Shown here piece after piece: positions 1 through 8,651 of a stretch of 64,000 bases of DNA; position 1 is the first letter of the stretch; every line of letters begins with the position of its first letter. The stretch is from Bacillus sp. EB600 (lineage in GTDB: Bacteria; Bacillota; Bacilli; Bacillales; Cytobacillaceae): contig NZ_JAEVLT010000001.1 in the NCBI RefSeq assembly GCF_024494385.1, forward strand, positions 248,001 through 312,000. Direction: 5' to 3'. Under the pieces are notes generated by a model. That model did no database searches. It was not told the DNA's origin and worked only from the letters and a program-made list of their open reading frames with translations. The translations under genes were made by a program, and so were the position numbers.

Positions 1-864
1 TGGAGAAACAAACCTTGATAAACTCCAATCATTATATTCGTGAATATGGTGTTCCATCACAGGAAATGTCGTTCTTAAAAAAGGGGTATCCCTATTCGTT
101 GACCTTAGAGTTATAAAATACTGTTCATAATCGTATCTTGAACCTGTATGAGGAGTCGTTTCTGCAAACTCGTAAAAATAAGGAAACAACCTTTGGTCAA
201 AAAGAATCTTAGCAAGCCGTTTTCCTAAGTTAATCCTTTTTGAAAGAGACCGGAAGCCATTGGCACTTGCACCATAAAGCTCACCCCCACAAGTTGGAAA
301 CAGTACACAGCTAAAATGGAGCCAATCCTGAAAAGAAAAGATCATGGAATGAAATACCTTGCTTTTATATACAGGATGTTCAATAATGGGTGTTTGAATC
401 ACATTTTGCTCATTAATAATTAGAGCTGTCATTAGTCTGTATTGATCATTATCTTTCCAATACCTGATCCACTCCTTTTGGATAAAAGCAGATACCTTAA
501 AATAAGGAAGTAAATGAAACATCGGACGTTTCATTTCCAACGAATATTGATAAACCAATAGCTGAGGAAATACATCATGAAATATGAGCCAGTTGGCTCG
601 CTCATAGGTTAAGAAAAGCTGTTTCCTTGTTTTTGATTCTAACAGTTGGGGAAAGATAGACCCTTCTAGATCACACATATTCCATCCCCCATTCCTAGAT
701 ACCATGCTTGCTAGAAATGACCAGATGATATCCGGGTTTTTTTTAAAATAAGCAAAATAGGCAGCTGTCCTTGAAATATTATCGATATTATTCCTATTGG
801 TTTCAATCTGAATTTGACTAATAATTTTTTGATCCCCGATTGGAAGATGACTCATTTTTATCAT
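1..864 (-). CDS. yppC: YppC-like DUF2515 protein, 3' end outside window
   Basis: An open frame of 288 codons with no stop runs from the window edge to an ATG at 864; a second in-frame ATG lies at 855. The N-terminal part contains NADN-like residues followed by ISRTAAYFAYFKKNPDIIW and a SRNGGWNM segment, the pattern I associate with the DUF2515/YppC family, which sits next to recU in Bacillus. The protein is soluble-looking and its function is unknown. It is transcribed divergently from recU, with about 138 bp between the starts. The C-terminus is cut off by the window, so length cannot be judged. The family call rests on recalled sequence and on synteny. Confidence 0.75.
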   Translation of the reverse strand, partial: MIKMSHLPIGDQKIISQIQIETNRNNIDNISRTAAYFAYFKKNPDIIWSFLASMVSRNGGWNMCDLEGSIFPQLLESKTRKQLFLTYERANWLIFHDVFPQLLVYQYSLEMKRPMFHLLPYFKVSAFIQKEWIRYWKDNDQYRLMTALIINEQNVIQTPIIEHPVYKSKVFHSMIFSFQDWLHFSCVLFPTCGGELYGASANGFRSLSKRINLGKRLAKILFDQRLFPYFYEFAETTPHTGSRYDYEQYFITLRSTNRDTPFLRTTFPVMEHHIHEYNDWSLSRFVSP

Positions 865-1002
865 CCCTAAATAGATAATTCGCCGTCAATCTTGCTATCC
901 TAAAATTCACCTATTTATTAAAATGTATCAATTCCTTATTTTTATTCCTGCTAAGTTTACGCAAATTTGATATGATAGGTAGTAGTTTGTGAGGTGGTTT
1001 AC

Positions 1003-1674
1003 ATGAATTTCCACTACCCGAATGGAAAACAATACATTCCCTTGGAAAGTAATTCAAGGTCCAGTGTTATGAAAAAAACGAACGAATCCTTTAGCAACAG
1101 GGGAATGACTCTTGAGGAGGATTTAAACGAAACAAATGCTTTTTATCTTGAAAGGGAAATTGCTGTTATCCATAAAAAGCCAACACCCGTTCAAATCGTT
1201 CAAGTGGACTATCCACGGCGAAGTGCGGCAGTTATTAAAGAAGCCTATTTTAAACAAGCATCAACCACGGATTATAATGGGATTTATAAAGGAAAATACA
1301 TCGACTTCGAGGCAAAAGAAACGCAGAACCCAACCTCATTTCCTTTAAAAAATTTCCATGAGCATCAAATCCGCCATATGGAGGCTGTCTTGAAACAAGG
1401 TGGAATCTGTTTCGTTATTCTTCGGTTTACGATTTATGAACAAGTTTACTTGCTGGAGGCTGAGCATTTGTTAACCTTTTGGAACAGGATGAACAATGGT
1501 GGAAGAAAGTCAATTACAAAGGCAGAAATAGACCAAAAGGCTCATTACATACCGCTTGGTTTTCAGCCGAGAATTGACTATATTAGAATAATAGAAAAAC
1601 TTTATGATTTAGCGGAATGTAATATTTGCGAAGGTTTAGAAAGGAATGAACTTGATAATGGCGGAACAATATAA
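1003..1674 (+). CDS. recU: Holliday junction resolvase RecU
   Basis: RecU resolves Holliday junctions with RuvAB during recombination and chromosome segregation. The 223-residue product matches the family throughout: the N-terminal NFHYPNGK segment, the [15 protein letters not shown] region and the nuclease core with metal-ligand candidates D90, E103 and K105 ([11 protein letters not shown]...IDFEAKET). I start at ATG 1003 because a GAGGTGG ribosome site at 991-997 serves it; the upstream in-frame GTG at 994 lies inside that site. The 3' end overlaps ponA by 29 bp. The recU-ponA pair is the conserved Firmicute arrangement and suggests co-transcription. Confidence 0.95.
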   Translation: MNFHYPNGKQYIPLESNSRSSVMKKTNESFSNRGMTLEEDLNETNAFYLEREIAVIHKKPTPVQIVQVDYPRRSAAVIKEAYFKQASTTDYNGIYKGKYIDFEAKETQNPTSFPLKNFHEHQIRHMEAVLKQGGICFVILRFTIYEQVYLLEAEHLLTFWNRMNNGGRKSITKAEIDQKAHYIPLGFQPRIDYIRIIEKLYDLAECNICEGLERNELDNGGTI

Positions 1675-4327
1675 ATCACGAGAGGAGCGCCGCAAACAAC
1701 TCAATGCCAATAGCAGTAAAAATAACAAAGGTAAGAAAAAATCAGGCAGCTTAGTTAAAAAGATTTTTCTAACCATCATTGCACTTGGAATCGTTGGGAT
1801 GTTGGGCGGTGTAGCAACTTTTGCATATTTAGTAAAAGATGCACCAAAACTCGACCCAAAATTATTAAAAGACCCAATCGCCTCAAAGATTTTAGATAAA
1901 GACGGCAAATTGATTACTGAAGTTGGCGCTGCTAACAGGGAATATGTTGAATACAAAGATATACCAAAGGTTGTCGAAGACGCCTTCTTAGCAACAGAGG
2001 ATTATCGTTTTTACCAGCATCATGGTATTGACCCTATTCGTTTAGGCGGAGCACTCTTAGCAAATTTTCAGCACGGCTTTGGCAGTGAGGGTGCAAGTAC
2101 GATTACACAGCAGGTTGTTAAAAATTCCTTTTTATCACCGCAAAAGACATTAAGAAGAAAAGTCGAAGAAGCTTGGTTAGCCTATCAGCTTGAACAAAAA
2201 TATACAAAACATCAAATTTTTGAAATGTACGTGAACAAAATTTTCTTCTCAGAAAATAGTAATGGAGTTGCAACTGCGGCAAAATCCTATTATAACAAAA
2301 GTTTAAAAGACGTGACATTGTCTGAAGCTGCAATGCTTGCTGGACTGCCGCAAAGCCCTAATAATTATAATCCCTTTAACCATCCTGATTTGGCGGAAAA
2401 AAGGCGGAATATTGTCCTTAGCTTAATGAATCAACATGGCTACATTACCAAGACGGAAATGGAAAATGCTATGAAGGTTCCTGTTCAGTCGACGCTAGTG
2501 AAAGATGATCAGCGTAAATTGGATGAAAAACCTTATGATTCATTTGTTGACGCTGTTATTGATGAAGTTAAACAATCTGGAGACTTTGATATATTTTCCG
2601 ATGGTTTAACCATTTATACAACTCTAGACAAAAATGCTCAATTATATGTAGATAAAATTATGAATACGAATGACGTCATTAAATATCCTGATGATCAATT
2701 TCAGGCTGGAATTACCGTATTGGATACGAAAACAGGCGAAATTCGGGCGATTGGCGGAGCGAGGAATCAACAGGTTAAACGCGGCTTTAACTACGCAATC
2801 GATACCAAGCGTCAACCAGGGTCTACGATTAAGCCTATTCTTGATTACGGACCGGCCATTGAATACCTCAATTGGGGAACCTATCAAATGATTGAGGACA
2901 AACCGGTTAAGTATTCAACAGGTGCAGAGTTCGGCAACTGGGATAACCGGTATATGGGCCCGATGACGATCCGCACAGCCCTCCAGTTGTCCCGTAATAC
3001 GCCTGCTGTACAAACTTTACAACAGGTAGGATTAGAAAAAGCGAAAGACTTTGCAATCAATCTTGGGATTCCATTAAAAGAAATTTATGAATCATATGCA
3101 ATTGGTGGTTTAGGCGGAAAGACCATTGGGGTTTCCCCGCTTGAAATGGCTGGTGCCTATAGTGCATTTGGTAACAAGGGGCTTTACACAAAACCCCACT
3201 CCATCAAAAAAATTAAACTGCGGGATGGAACAGAAATTGATACAACACCAGAAACAAAGGTTGTCATGAAAGATTCCACGGCCTTCATGATTACCGATAT
3301 GCTCAAAAGTGTGCTTAAATCACCGGGCACCGGTGTAGCTGCCAATATCCCTGGCCTTCCTATTGCAGGTAAAACAGGTACGACAAACTATTCGGATGAA
3401 GACTTGCGCAAGTTTCATATCAGCTCTAGTAAATCGGTCCCAGATGCTTGGTTTACAGGCTACTCAACCAATTTTACTATATCCGTTTGGACCGGCTACA
3501 AGGATCAAAGAACGCCGATTCCACCTGGGGATAATCAAAAGATTGCTCAATATATTTTTAAAAATTTAATGTCCTATGTATCGAAGGGTGTGAGCACTCC
3601 CGATTTCACTGTCCCATCAAGCGTTCAAAAGGTTAGAATTGAAAAAGGCACTATGCCGCCTGTTTTGGCCAGTTCCTATACACCTGACAGTCAAGTAACC
3701 TATGAGTATGCGGTAAAAGGCCATGCACCAAAAAATGTTTCTACTAAATACATTAAGCTTTCGGCACCAACAAATGCAGCTGCAAAATACGATCAAGAAG
3801 CAAAGCAAATTGTGCTTTCTTGGAATTACAATAATACATCTGGTAAGAATGTGCAGTATGATGTAAGTGCTTCAGTAAACGGCGGCACGTCCCAGAAGCT
3901 TTCAACAACTTCCGAGATGGGGTTGAAGATTGCTAATCCAACTGCCGGAGGAAAATACACTTTTACGATCATTGCGGTCGGCAGCGGGCAAAGCAGTGAT
4001 CCTGTAACAGTTTCCGTCGATATCCCTAATCCTGAGGTGCAAAACAACCAAGGGAATACTAGTGGAAACCAGGATAACCAGCAAGGAAATACTAGTGGAA
4101 ACCAGGATAACCAGCAAGGGAATAACAACGGGACTCCTCCACCTCCTACAAATCCCACTGAAGGGAATGGCACTGGTGGAACCACCGGAACCGGTCAGAC
4201 AGGTTCCACCGGCACAGGCGGTAGCAGCACTACTACTACAGGTCCTGCAGGGGGGAATGGTCCAGGAGGCAATGTTAATAGTGGCAATGGAACGGGAACA
4301 ACCACTACTCCGGGTAAGACCCAATAA
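1646..4327 (+). CDS. ponA: Class A penicillin-binding protein 1 (PonA), glycosyltransferase/transpeptidase
   Basis: This bifunctional peptidoglycan synthase polymerises and cross-links glycan strands outside the membrane. A basic cytoplasmic tail is followed by one membrane helix at about residues 38-62. The GT51 domain has catalytic E118 (ATEDYRFY) and the [13 protein letters not shown] motif at about 148-160. The transpeptidase has S393-TIK (nucleophile S393), S449-R-N451 and K576-T-G578. A fibronectin-III-like segment follows near residues 710-790, then a long Asn/Gln/Gly/Thr/Pro tail with a tandem repeat. ATG 1646 or ATG 1658 could start it; both lie within recU. At 893 residues it is similar in size to B. 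subtilis PonA. It ends in a shared bidirectional terminator. Confidence 0.96.
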   Translation: MNLIMAEQYKSREERRKQLNANSSKNNKGKKKSGSLVKKIFLTIIALGIVGMLGGVATFAYLVKDAPKLDPKLLKDPIASKILDKDGKLITEVGAANREYVEYKDIPKVVEDAFLATEDYRFYQHHGIDPIRLGGALLANFQHGFGSEGASTITQQVVKNSFLSPQKTLRRKVEEAWLAYQLEQKYTKHQIFEMYVNKIFFSENSNGVATAAKSYYNKSLKDVTLSEAAMLAGLPQSPNNYNPFNHPDLAEKRRNIVLSLMNQHGYITKTEMENAMKVPVQSTLVKDDQRKLDEKPYDSFVDAVIDEVKQSGDFDIFSDGLTIYTTLDKNAQLYVDKIMNTNDVIKYPDDQFQAGITVLDTKTGEIRAIGGARNQQVKRGFNYAIDTKRQPGSTIKPILDYGPAIEYLNWGTYQMIEDKPVKYSTGAEFGNWDNRYMGPMTIRTALQLSRNTPAVQTLQQVGLEKAKDFAINLGIPLKEIYESYAIGGLGGKTIGVSPLEMAGAYSAFGNKGLYTKPHSIKKIKLRDGTEIDTTPETKVVMKDSTAFMITDMLKSVLKSPGTGVAANIPGLPIAGKTGTTNYSDEDLRKFHISSSKSVPDAWFTGYSTNFTISVWTGYKDQRTPIPPGDNQKIAQYIFKNLMSYVSKGVSTPDFTVPSSVQKVRIEKGTMPPVLASSYTPDSQVTYEYAVKGHAPKNVSTKYIKLSAPTNAAAKYDQEAKQIVLSWNYNNTSGKNVQYDVSASVNGGTSQKLSTTSEMGLKIANPTAGGKYTFTIIAVGSGQSSDPVTVSVDIPNPEVQNNQGNTSGNQDNQQGNTSGNQDNQQGNNNGTPPPPTNPTEGNGTGGTTGTGQTGSTGTGGSSTTTTGPAGGNGPGGNVNSGNGTGTTTTPGKTQ
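4052..4117 (+). repeat. Two tandem 33-bp units in the ponA tail
   Basis: Two adjacent 33-bp copies, 4052-4084 and 4085-4117, differ at one visible base and encode [11 protein letters not shown] twice in the extracellular low-complexity tail of PonA. The unit length keeps the frame, so copy-number change would lengthen or shorten the tail without a frameshift. It probably acts as flexible linker sequence; no catalytic role is suggested. Confidence 0.9.
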
Positions 4328-4331
4328 TTGC

Positions 4332-4369
4332 TAAAAAAAAGCGTCTAGCTTCGGCTGGACGCTTTTTTT
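4332..4369. terminator. Bidirectional intrinsic terminator between ponA and ypoC
   Basis: A 9-bp stem (GCGTCTAGC pairing with GCTGGACGC around a TTCG loop) is flanked by an A-run on the left and a T-run on the right, so it can stop transcription of the convergent ponA and ypoC genes. The ypoC stop codon at 4345-4347 lies inside the stem. Confidence 0.9.
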
Positions 4370-4869
4370 ATCGTAATTTTTTTTGCAAACAGCTTTTCTT
4401 GTTCAATCATTAATTCACAGAGCTGAACATAGGCATGATGTATGCCAGGTCTAGCAATAATAAATGCTGCCCTCTCCTCCAAGTTAACTGGCTTCATACT
4501 CAAGTCAGGAAAAGCTGGGAGCTCCTTCAAACAAACTGGTTTCTCATTACTCCAAAATAAATATTGCAGAAATAGTCCTGTTCCGTTCTTCATCTTTTCG
4601 ATGACCCCATTCTTTTTCCGTTGATGATGAAGTTCTTCAATCCCTATTTTTAGCCTGTTCCATTCATCAAGTATTTGAGGCAGAAATTCAACAGGATTTG
4701 TCCATGGCTTATTAGCAACTATCCCATTATAAAATAAAATTTCATAGCGGAAATTATCCCCTGTCCATAAAGATTTATCAGCTAAATCTAGACTCATTTC
4801 TTTTTCAGAAAAAAAGAATGGGTGGTAAAGTTCTAATGGAATGGGCAGCTTTTTCATGTTTTCAGCCAT
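4345..4869 (-). CDS. ypoC: YpoC family protein
   Basis: A 174-residue soluble protein of unknown function occupies the position of ypoC downstream of nth in Bacillus. It is rich in aromatic residues, with an N-terminal PLELYHPFFF segment and a central KPWTNP segment, and has no signal peptide or membrane helix. The ATG at 4869 overlaps the end of nth by 8 bp and follows an AAGGTGA ribosome site, so it is translated from the dnaD-nth transcript. The family assignment rests on position and general resemblance. Confidence 0.75.
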   Translation of the reverse strand: MAENMKKLPIPLELYHPFFFSEKEMSLDLADKSLWTGDNFRYEILFYNGIVANKPWTNPVEFLPQILDEWNRLKIGIEELHHQRKKNGVIEKMKNGTGLFLQYLFWSNEKPVCLKELPAFPDLSMKPVNLEERAAFIIARPGIHHAYVQLCELMIEQEKLFAKKITIKKASSRS

Positions 4870-5524
4870 TTGAACTCACCTTTCCTTTCAGTCTCTTCTT
4901 CCCTTCCCGACATAGATCAAGCAACGGGCAACTAGTACACTGTGGGTTTTGCGCTTTACAATGATATCGCCCGAAAAAAATCATCCGATGGTGGGTAATT
5001 GACCATTCAGCTCTTGGAACCTTCTTCATAAGTGTTTTTTCAACCTCTAGGACAGAGTCTTTCCAGCGGCATATTGCAAGGCGTTTACTCACTCTTTCAA
5101 CATGGGTATCGACAGCAATGGCCGGCTCGCCAAAAGCGACTGAAACAACGACATTTGCTGTCTTACGGCCGACTCCAGGAAGATTGATTAGCTCATCCCT
5201 GTCACGAGGAATTTGACCCTTATATTTTTCTAAAACCAGCCTGCACAGGCTTTGAATATTTTTGGCTTTATTCCGGTAAAGACCGATCGAGCGAATATCA
5301 TTTTGCAGCTCTTCAAGCGGCACTTCAAGATAATCCGCCGGTGTTTTATATTTTGTAAATAAATCTTTTGTCACCTTGTTAACCAGTGCATCCGTGCATT
5401 GAGCAGAAAGCGAAACAGCAATCACTAATTCAAACGGATTTGAATGATTTAATTCACAGTGTGCCTCGGGAAACATTTCCCCCATTTTATCAAGACAAAA
5501 ACGAATTTGTGTGTTATTTAACAT
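4862..5524 (-). CDS. nth: Endonuclease III (DNA glycosylase/AP lyase)
   Basis: This base-excision repair enzyme removes oxidised pyrimidines and cleaves the abasic site. The 220-residue product has the helix-hairpin-helix LPGVGRKTA with catalytic lysine K121, catalytic aspartate D139 in VDTHVERVS, and four cysteines at 189, 196, 199 and 205 that fit the C-X6-C-X2-C-X5-C [4Fe-4S] pattern. I choose ATG 5524 (MLNNTQ) because it matches the B. subtilis start and follows a GGGTGA site; longer in-frame starts up to 5539 have no better support. It sits between dnaD and ypoC as in B. subtilis, separated from dnaD by about 190 bp and a terminator. Confidence 0.95.
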   Translation of the reverse strand: MLNNTQIRFCLDKMGEMFPEAHCELNHSNPFELVIAVSLSAQCTDALVNKVTKDLFTKYKTPADYLEVPLEELQNDIRSIGLYRNKAKNIQSLCRLVLEKYKGQIPRDRDELINLPGVGRKTANVVVSVAFGEPAIAVDTHVERVSKRLAICRWKDSVLEVEKTLMKKVPRAEWSITHHRMIFFGRYHCKAQNPQCTSCPLLDLCREGKKRLKGKVSSNG

Positions 5525-5683
5525 GAACATCACCCGCAATTAGATAAGTAGAAACACCCGTTAGAGAAATTCACTCGGCTGGCAGACTAAAAGCGCCACT
5601 GCCTTCTTGCAGTAACCAGCACGTTCTCTGCGATGGTGCTAGACAATTATTGTAGTTCAAAGGAATGCTTTTCTAACAGGTTA

Positions 5684-5711
5684 GAAAAACGAGAGAAAAG
5701 TTCTCTCGTTT
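5684..5711 (-). terminator. Intrinsic terminator after dnaD
   Basis: A near-perfect stem of about 12 bp (AAAACGAGAGAA against TTCTCTCGTTTT) with a 3-nt loop lies directly after the dnaD stop and, read on the minus strand, ends in a T-run. It would partly uncouple dnaD from nth. Confidence 0.8.
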
Positions 5712-5718
5712 TGACCGA

Positions 5719-6423
5719 CTATTGTTCCAACCAATTATAGAAAGGAATAGCTGCCGGCTTTTGTACTTCATTATGAGTTTTTCGATTCTGCAATTGTTTT
5801 TGTCGAAATTTTCGTCCTTGATTTTTTGCTTGTTCAATTGTTTTAATACCATTTTTCTTCCATTCAAATAATATCCTATCAATATAACGAAAATTCAACT
5901 TTCCTGACATAACCGCTTCTTTGAGAGCCGCTTTTATGATCACCGGGTCGTGATGGTCATCATCCATCCACATTGCAAGGGATTCACATTCAAACGGTGA
6001 TAATGGTCTTCCAAATTCTTTTTCAAAGCATGTATATAAGTCAGTTTCTTCTACCTGCTTACTTAACTGTTGACTGCTCTTTTGACTTGCCAAAAATTGA
6101 TCAACTAATCTTTCCCATAGTGGCTCTAATGAATATTTTTCATATCTGATTCCTTCAGTTGAATACCCTTCAATAATTTCGATAAATCCACGCTGTATAA
6201 GTTTTCTCAGCATTTCTGCACATTCAGAATTTGTGGTCGTCATCCGTTCTGAAAGCTCTTCAGGAGTAGGAAATTCTTTACCTTTTTGGATAAACGTGAG
6301 TAAGTGTATGATTAGAATAAGTTCATATTCATTTATATTTAAATTTCGATACTCAGAAAATAAAACTGCAGGAATGGTAATATTTCCTTCCTGTAGCCAA
6401 GATAACAAGCTTGCTTTCATCAT
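5719..6423 (-). CDS. dnaD: Replication initiation protein DnaD
   Basis: DnaD acts with DnaA, DnaB and DnaI in loading helicase at the origin and at restart sites. The 234-residue product has the N-terminal winged-helix domain (about residues 1-95, including FPTPEELSERM) and the C-terminal DnaD domain (about 125-200) with the hallmark FRYIDRILFEWKKNGIKT. The protein ends in PFYNWLEQ, as B. subtilis DnaD does. An AAAGGAGG ribosome site seven bases upstream supports ATG 6423; ATG 6420 is the alternative. It lies downstream of aspB and upstream of nth, the conserved order. Confidence 0.95.
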   Translation of the reverse strand: MMKASLLSWLQEGNITIPAVLFSEYRNLNINEYELILIIHLLTFIQKGKEFPTPEELSERMTTTNSECAEMLRKLIQRGFIEIIEGYSTEGIRYEKYSLEPLWERLVDQFLASQKSSQQLSKQVEETDLYTCFEKEFGRPLSPFECESLAMWMDDDHHDPVIIKAALKEAVMSGKLNFRYIDRILFEWKKNGIKTIEQAKNQGRKFRQKQLQNRKTHNEVQKPAAIPFYNWLEQ

Positions 6424-6498
6424 TACAACACCTCCTTTTAAGTATATCATGAACCATACATTTCAGTTAAGGTGAAATAATACCAGTAAAGATGCCAA

Positions 6499-6528
6499 CT
6501 AAAAAAGCCTGCTAAAGCAGACTTTTTC
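6499..6528 (-). terminator. Intrinsic terminator after aspB
   Basis: An AAGTCTGCT/AGCAGGCTT stem with a short loop and a T-run on the minus strand follows aspB and precedes dnaD. It may allow readthrough, because dnaD is usually in the same transcription unit. Confidence 0.75.
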
Positions 6529-6541
6529 TAGGTAATAAAAT

Positions 6542-7729
6542 TTATTTTTTTGAAGTAACGAATTGGCGCATTCTTTCTACTGCTGCTTCTAAAAGCTCTA
6601 AAGACGTTGCATAAGAAAGGCGGATATTATCAGGAGTACCAAATCCCGATCCCGGAACAACTGCAACTCCTGCTTCAACCAGCAATGCCTCAACAAACTC
6701 GTCTACATTTCTGTACCCTGTCATTGTTGCGGCCTCTTTGACATTCGGGAACAAGTAAAAGGCACCTTGTGGCTTTACGCAGGTAAAACCAGGAATCGAG
6801 ACAAGCTTATCAAAGATAGCCACTAATCGTTTTTCAAAGGCCTGACGCATCTCTTCAACAGGCTCTTGTGATCCCGTGTAAGCAGCAATCGCACCGTATT
6901 GAGCAGATGTTGTCGGGTTTGAAGTACTGTGGCTAGCAAGATTCGACATCGCTTTAATGATTTTTTCATTTCCCGCAGCATAGCCAATTCTCCATCCAGT
7001 CATGGAGTGAGACTTTGAAACGCCATTGATAATGATTGTTAGTTCCTTTAATTCAGTTGATAATTGGGCAATGGAAATATGCACGCTATCCCCATAAATT
7101 AATTTTTCATATATTTCGTCAGAGACAATAAGTATGTTCTTTTCAAGACAAACTTTCCCTAATTCTTCTAACTCTTCTTTGGTATATAGTACACCTGTTG
7201 GGTTGCTAGGCGAGTTAAGAATGAGTGCTCTTGTTTTTTCTGTAATGGCTTCTCTTAATTGCTGGGCAGTGATTTTAAATTGGTTGCTTTCTAAACCTTC
7301 CACATAAACGGGCTTTCCACCGGCCAGTTTAACCTGTTCAGGATAACTTACCCAATATGGTGAAGGAATAATAACCTCGTCCCCATCATTTAGGATAACT
7401 TGAAATAACGAATATAGCACATGCTTCGCACCGTTTCCTACTATTATTTCACCCGGCTTGTATTCAATACCCTGATCTGCTTGGAATTTTTGAATAATTG
7501 CCTTTTTAAGTGCGGGTAGTCCTGAAGATGGTGTATATTTTGTATGGCCTTCGTTCATTGATTTATATGCTGCATCAATAATAAATTGAGGAGTATTAAA
7601 ATCCGGTTCTCCTGCTCCTAAACCGATTACGTCTACCCCTTGCTCTTTTAATTCTTTAGCTTTTGCTGTAATTGCCAAAGTTGTAGATGGGGTCAATGAC
7701 AACACCCTGTTAGCTAATTTTACTTCCAT
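6542..7729 (-). CDS. aspB: Aspartate aminotransferase (class I PLP enzyme)
   Basis: This enzyme transfers an amino group between aspartate and 2-oxoglutarate with pyridoxal phosphate. The 395-residue protein has the family signature: N176 and P177 in SPSNPTG, D204 in SDEIYEKL, and Schiff-base lysine K239 in SKSHSMTGWRIGY. The N-terminus (LANRVLSLTPSTT) and length match the aspB group next to ypmB and dnaD. ATG 7729 follows a purine-rich site. It lies 26 bp downstream of ypmB and probably shares its transcript. Specificity for aspartate is inferred from family and synteny; related enzymes also use aromatic amino acids. Confidence 0.92.
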   Translation of the reverse strand: MEVKLANRVLSLTPSTTLAITAKAKELKEQGVDVIGLGAGEPDFNTPQFIIDAAYKSMNEGHTKYTPSSGLPALKKAIIQKFQADQGIEYKPGEIIVGNGAKHVLYSLFQVILNDGDEVIIPSPYWVSYPEQVKLAGGKPVYVEGLESNQFKITAQQLREAITEKTRALILNSPSNPTGVLYTKEELEELGKVCLEKNILIVSDEIYEKLIYGDSVHISIAQLSTELKELTIIINGVSKSHSMTGWRIGYAAGNEKIIKAMSNLASHSTSNPTTSAQYGAIAAYTGSQEPVEEMRQAFEKRLVAIFDKLVSIPGFTCVKPQGAFYLFPNVKEAATMTGYRNVDEFVEALLVEAGVAVVPGSGFGTPDNIRLSYATSLELLEAAVERMRQFVTSKK

Positions 7730-7755
7730 TTTATTTCCTCCATTCTCCTGAAAAG

Positions 7756-8238
7756 CTATAAATTTTCAATCTTTTTAAGCCACTCACCAGTTTGAAAATG
7801 TATATAATAATAATTCATTAAATTATTATCAGAGAGGTAGTAGATTTCCCAAAACGGGATCTTCTTTTCCATTCCTAAGCGAACAGAAACAATCTTTTTC
7901 GGATTTTTCGATTCTTCTAGTTTTTGGATAGCCTGCTGCTTGGATAAGCCGCTGTTTGCTTTTTTTACAATCACTTGCTTGTTTTTTTCAGGGATCCAAA
8001 CAATTATTTTTTCACCCTTTTTATTCTTTCCTTCAATAACATAAACAGTTTCAATTCCGTTGTATATGTGGAAATCCTCTACATGACTAAAATGAACCTT
8101 TTTGTCAGCTAACGCAACTGCTTTTTTCTCAGCTGCCTTGACAGGTTCAAATGCCTGTATATAAACCTTCACTAGAATACCTGACATAATTAATATGAGC
8201 ACAACTAATGACACAATCCATTTTTTCACTTTTTTCAC
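7756..8238 (-). CDS. ypmB: YpmB-like membrane-anchored PepSY-type protein
   Basis: This 160-residue protein has one N-terminal membrane helix (about residues 8-28) and an extracytoplasmic part of two small alpha/beta segments resembling the DUF5590/PepSY fold of YpmB. The second segment includes LSKQQAIQKL and a WEIYYLSDNNLMNYYYIHF strand region. It has no catalytic motif and its function is unknown. It starts 4 bp after the ypmA stop and precedes aspB, the same order as in B. subtilis. The call rests on architecture, size and neighbours. Confidence 0.85.
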   Translation of the reverse strand: MKKVKKWIVSLVVLILIMSGILVKVYIQAFEPVKAAEKKAVALADKKVHFSHVEDFHIYNGIETVYVIEGKNKKGEKIIVWIPEKNKQVIVKKANSGLSKQQAIQKLEESKNPKKIVSVRLGMEKKIPFWEIYYLSDNNLMNYYYIHFQTGEWLKKIENL

Positions 8239-8242
8239 TTCA

Positions 8243-8413
8243 CTATGTACGATAAATCGTAAAAATTGCTTTATTCTGGTCCTCGTTATCTAGGGCTAGC
8301 CCAAACATTAAATCCTTTTCTTTTAATGTTCGGTTTAGTGTGTCAACAGTTTTATATAAATCCGCGTTGTTCTGGATTTTAACTGTTGAAAGAACTTCAA
8401 TTTTGGTCTCCAT
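8243..8413 (-). CDS. ypmA: YpmA small conserved protein (DUF4264)
   Basis: This 56-codon gene begins METKIEVLST and ends AIFTIYRT, with NRTLKEKDLMFGLAL in the middle, close to B. subtilis YpmA. The ATG at 8413 follows a strong AAAGGAGG site. The TAG at 8243-8245 is 4 bp from the ypmB start, so the pair is translationally close. The protein is soluble and its function is unknown. It appears to be the first gene of the ypmA-ypmB-aspB-dnaD-nth-ypoC unit. Confidence 0.9.
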   Translation of the reverse strand: METKIEVLSTVKIQNNADLYKTVDTLNRTLKEKDLMFGLALDNEDQNKAIFTIYRT

Positions 8414-8511
8414 TAAAAATTTCCTCCTTTATCCTTATTTCTTATTCATGTTGGCTCCATTTCACCAAGTAAATAGGATATGATTGCAAAAATAAAGGAA
8501 TCCACTAACTC

Positions 8512-8520
8512 ATTATAACA
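8512..8520 (-). promoter_or_regulatory. Candidate extended -10 promoter for ypmA operon
   Basis: The minus strand reads TGTTATAAT, an exact SigA -10 hexamer with the TG extension, about 95 bp upstream of the ypmA start. No good -35 hexamer is visible at 16-18 bp, as expected for an extended -10 promoter. This is a pattern match only. Confidence 0.5.
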
Positions 8521-8651
8521 GCTTAAACCAATTTAGCTACCTAAAGAAATATATTTAGCAAACTTTTTGTTCGGTTATTCACAGATCATGGTTGATTGTC
8601 AAGATCATCCATTTATTGCAAAATAAATGGTGAATCGGGCTATATATTTTT

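Noticed and set aside
3826..4324. Two long minus-strand open frames inside the end of ponA
   Set aside because: They are antisense to the Gly/Thr/Asn-rich tail and its repeat. Their products are low-complexity mirror translations with no ribosome sites.
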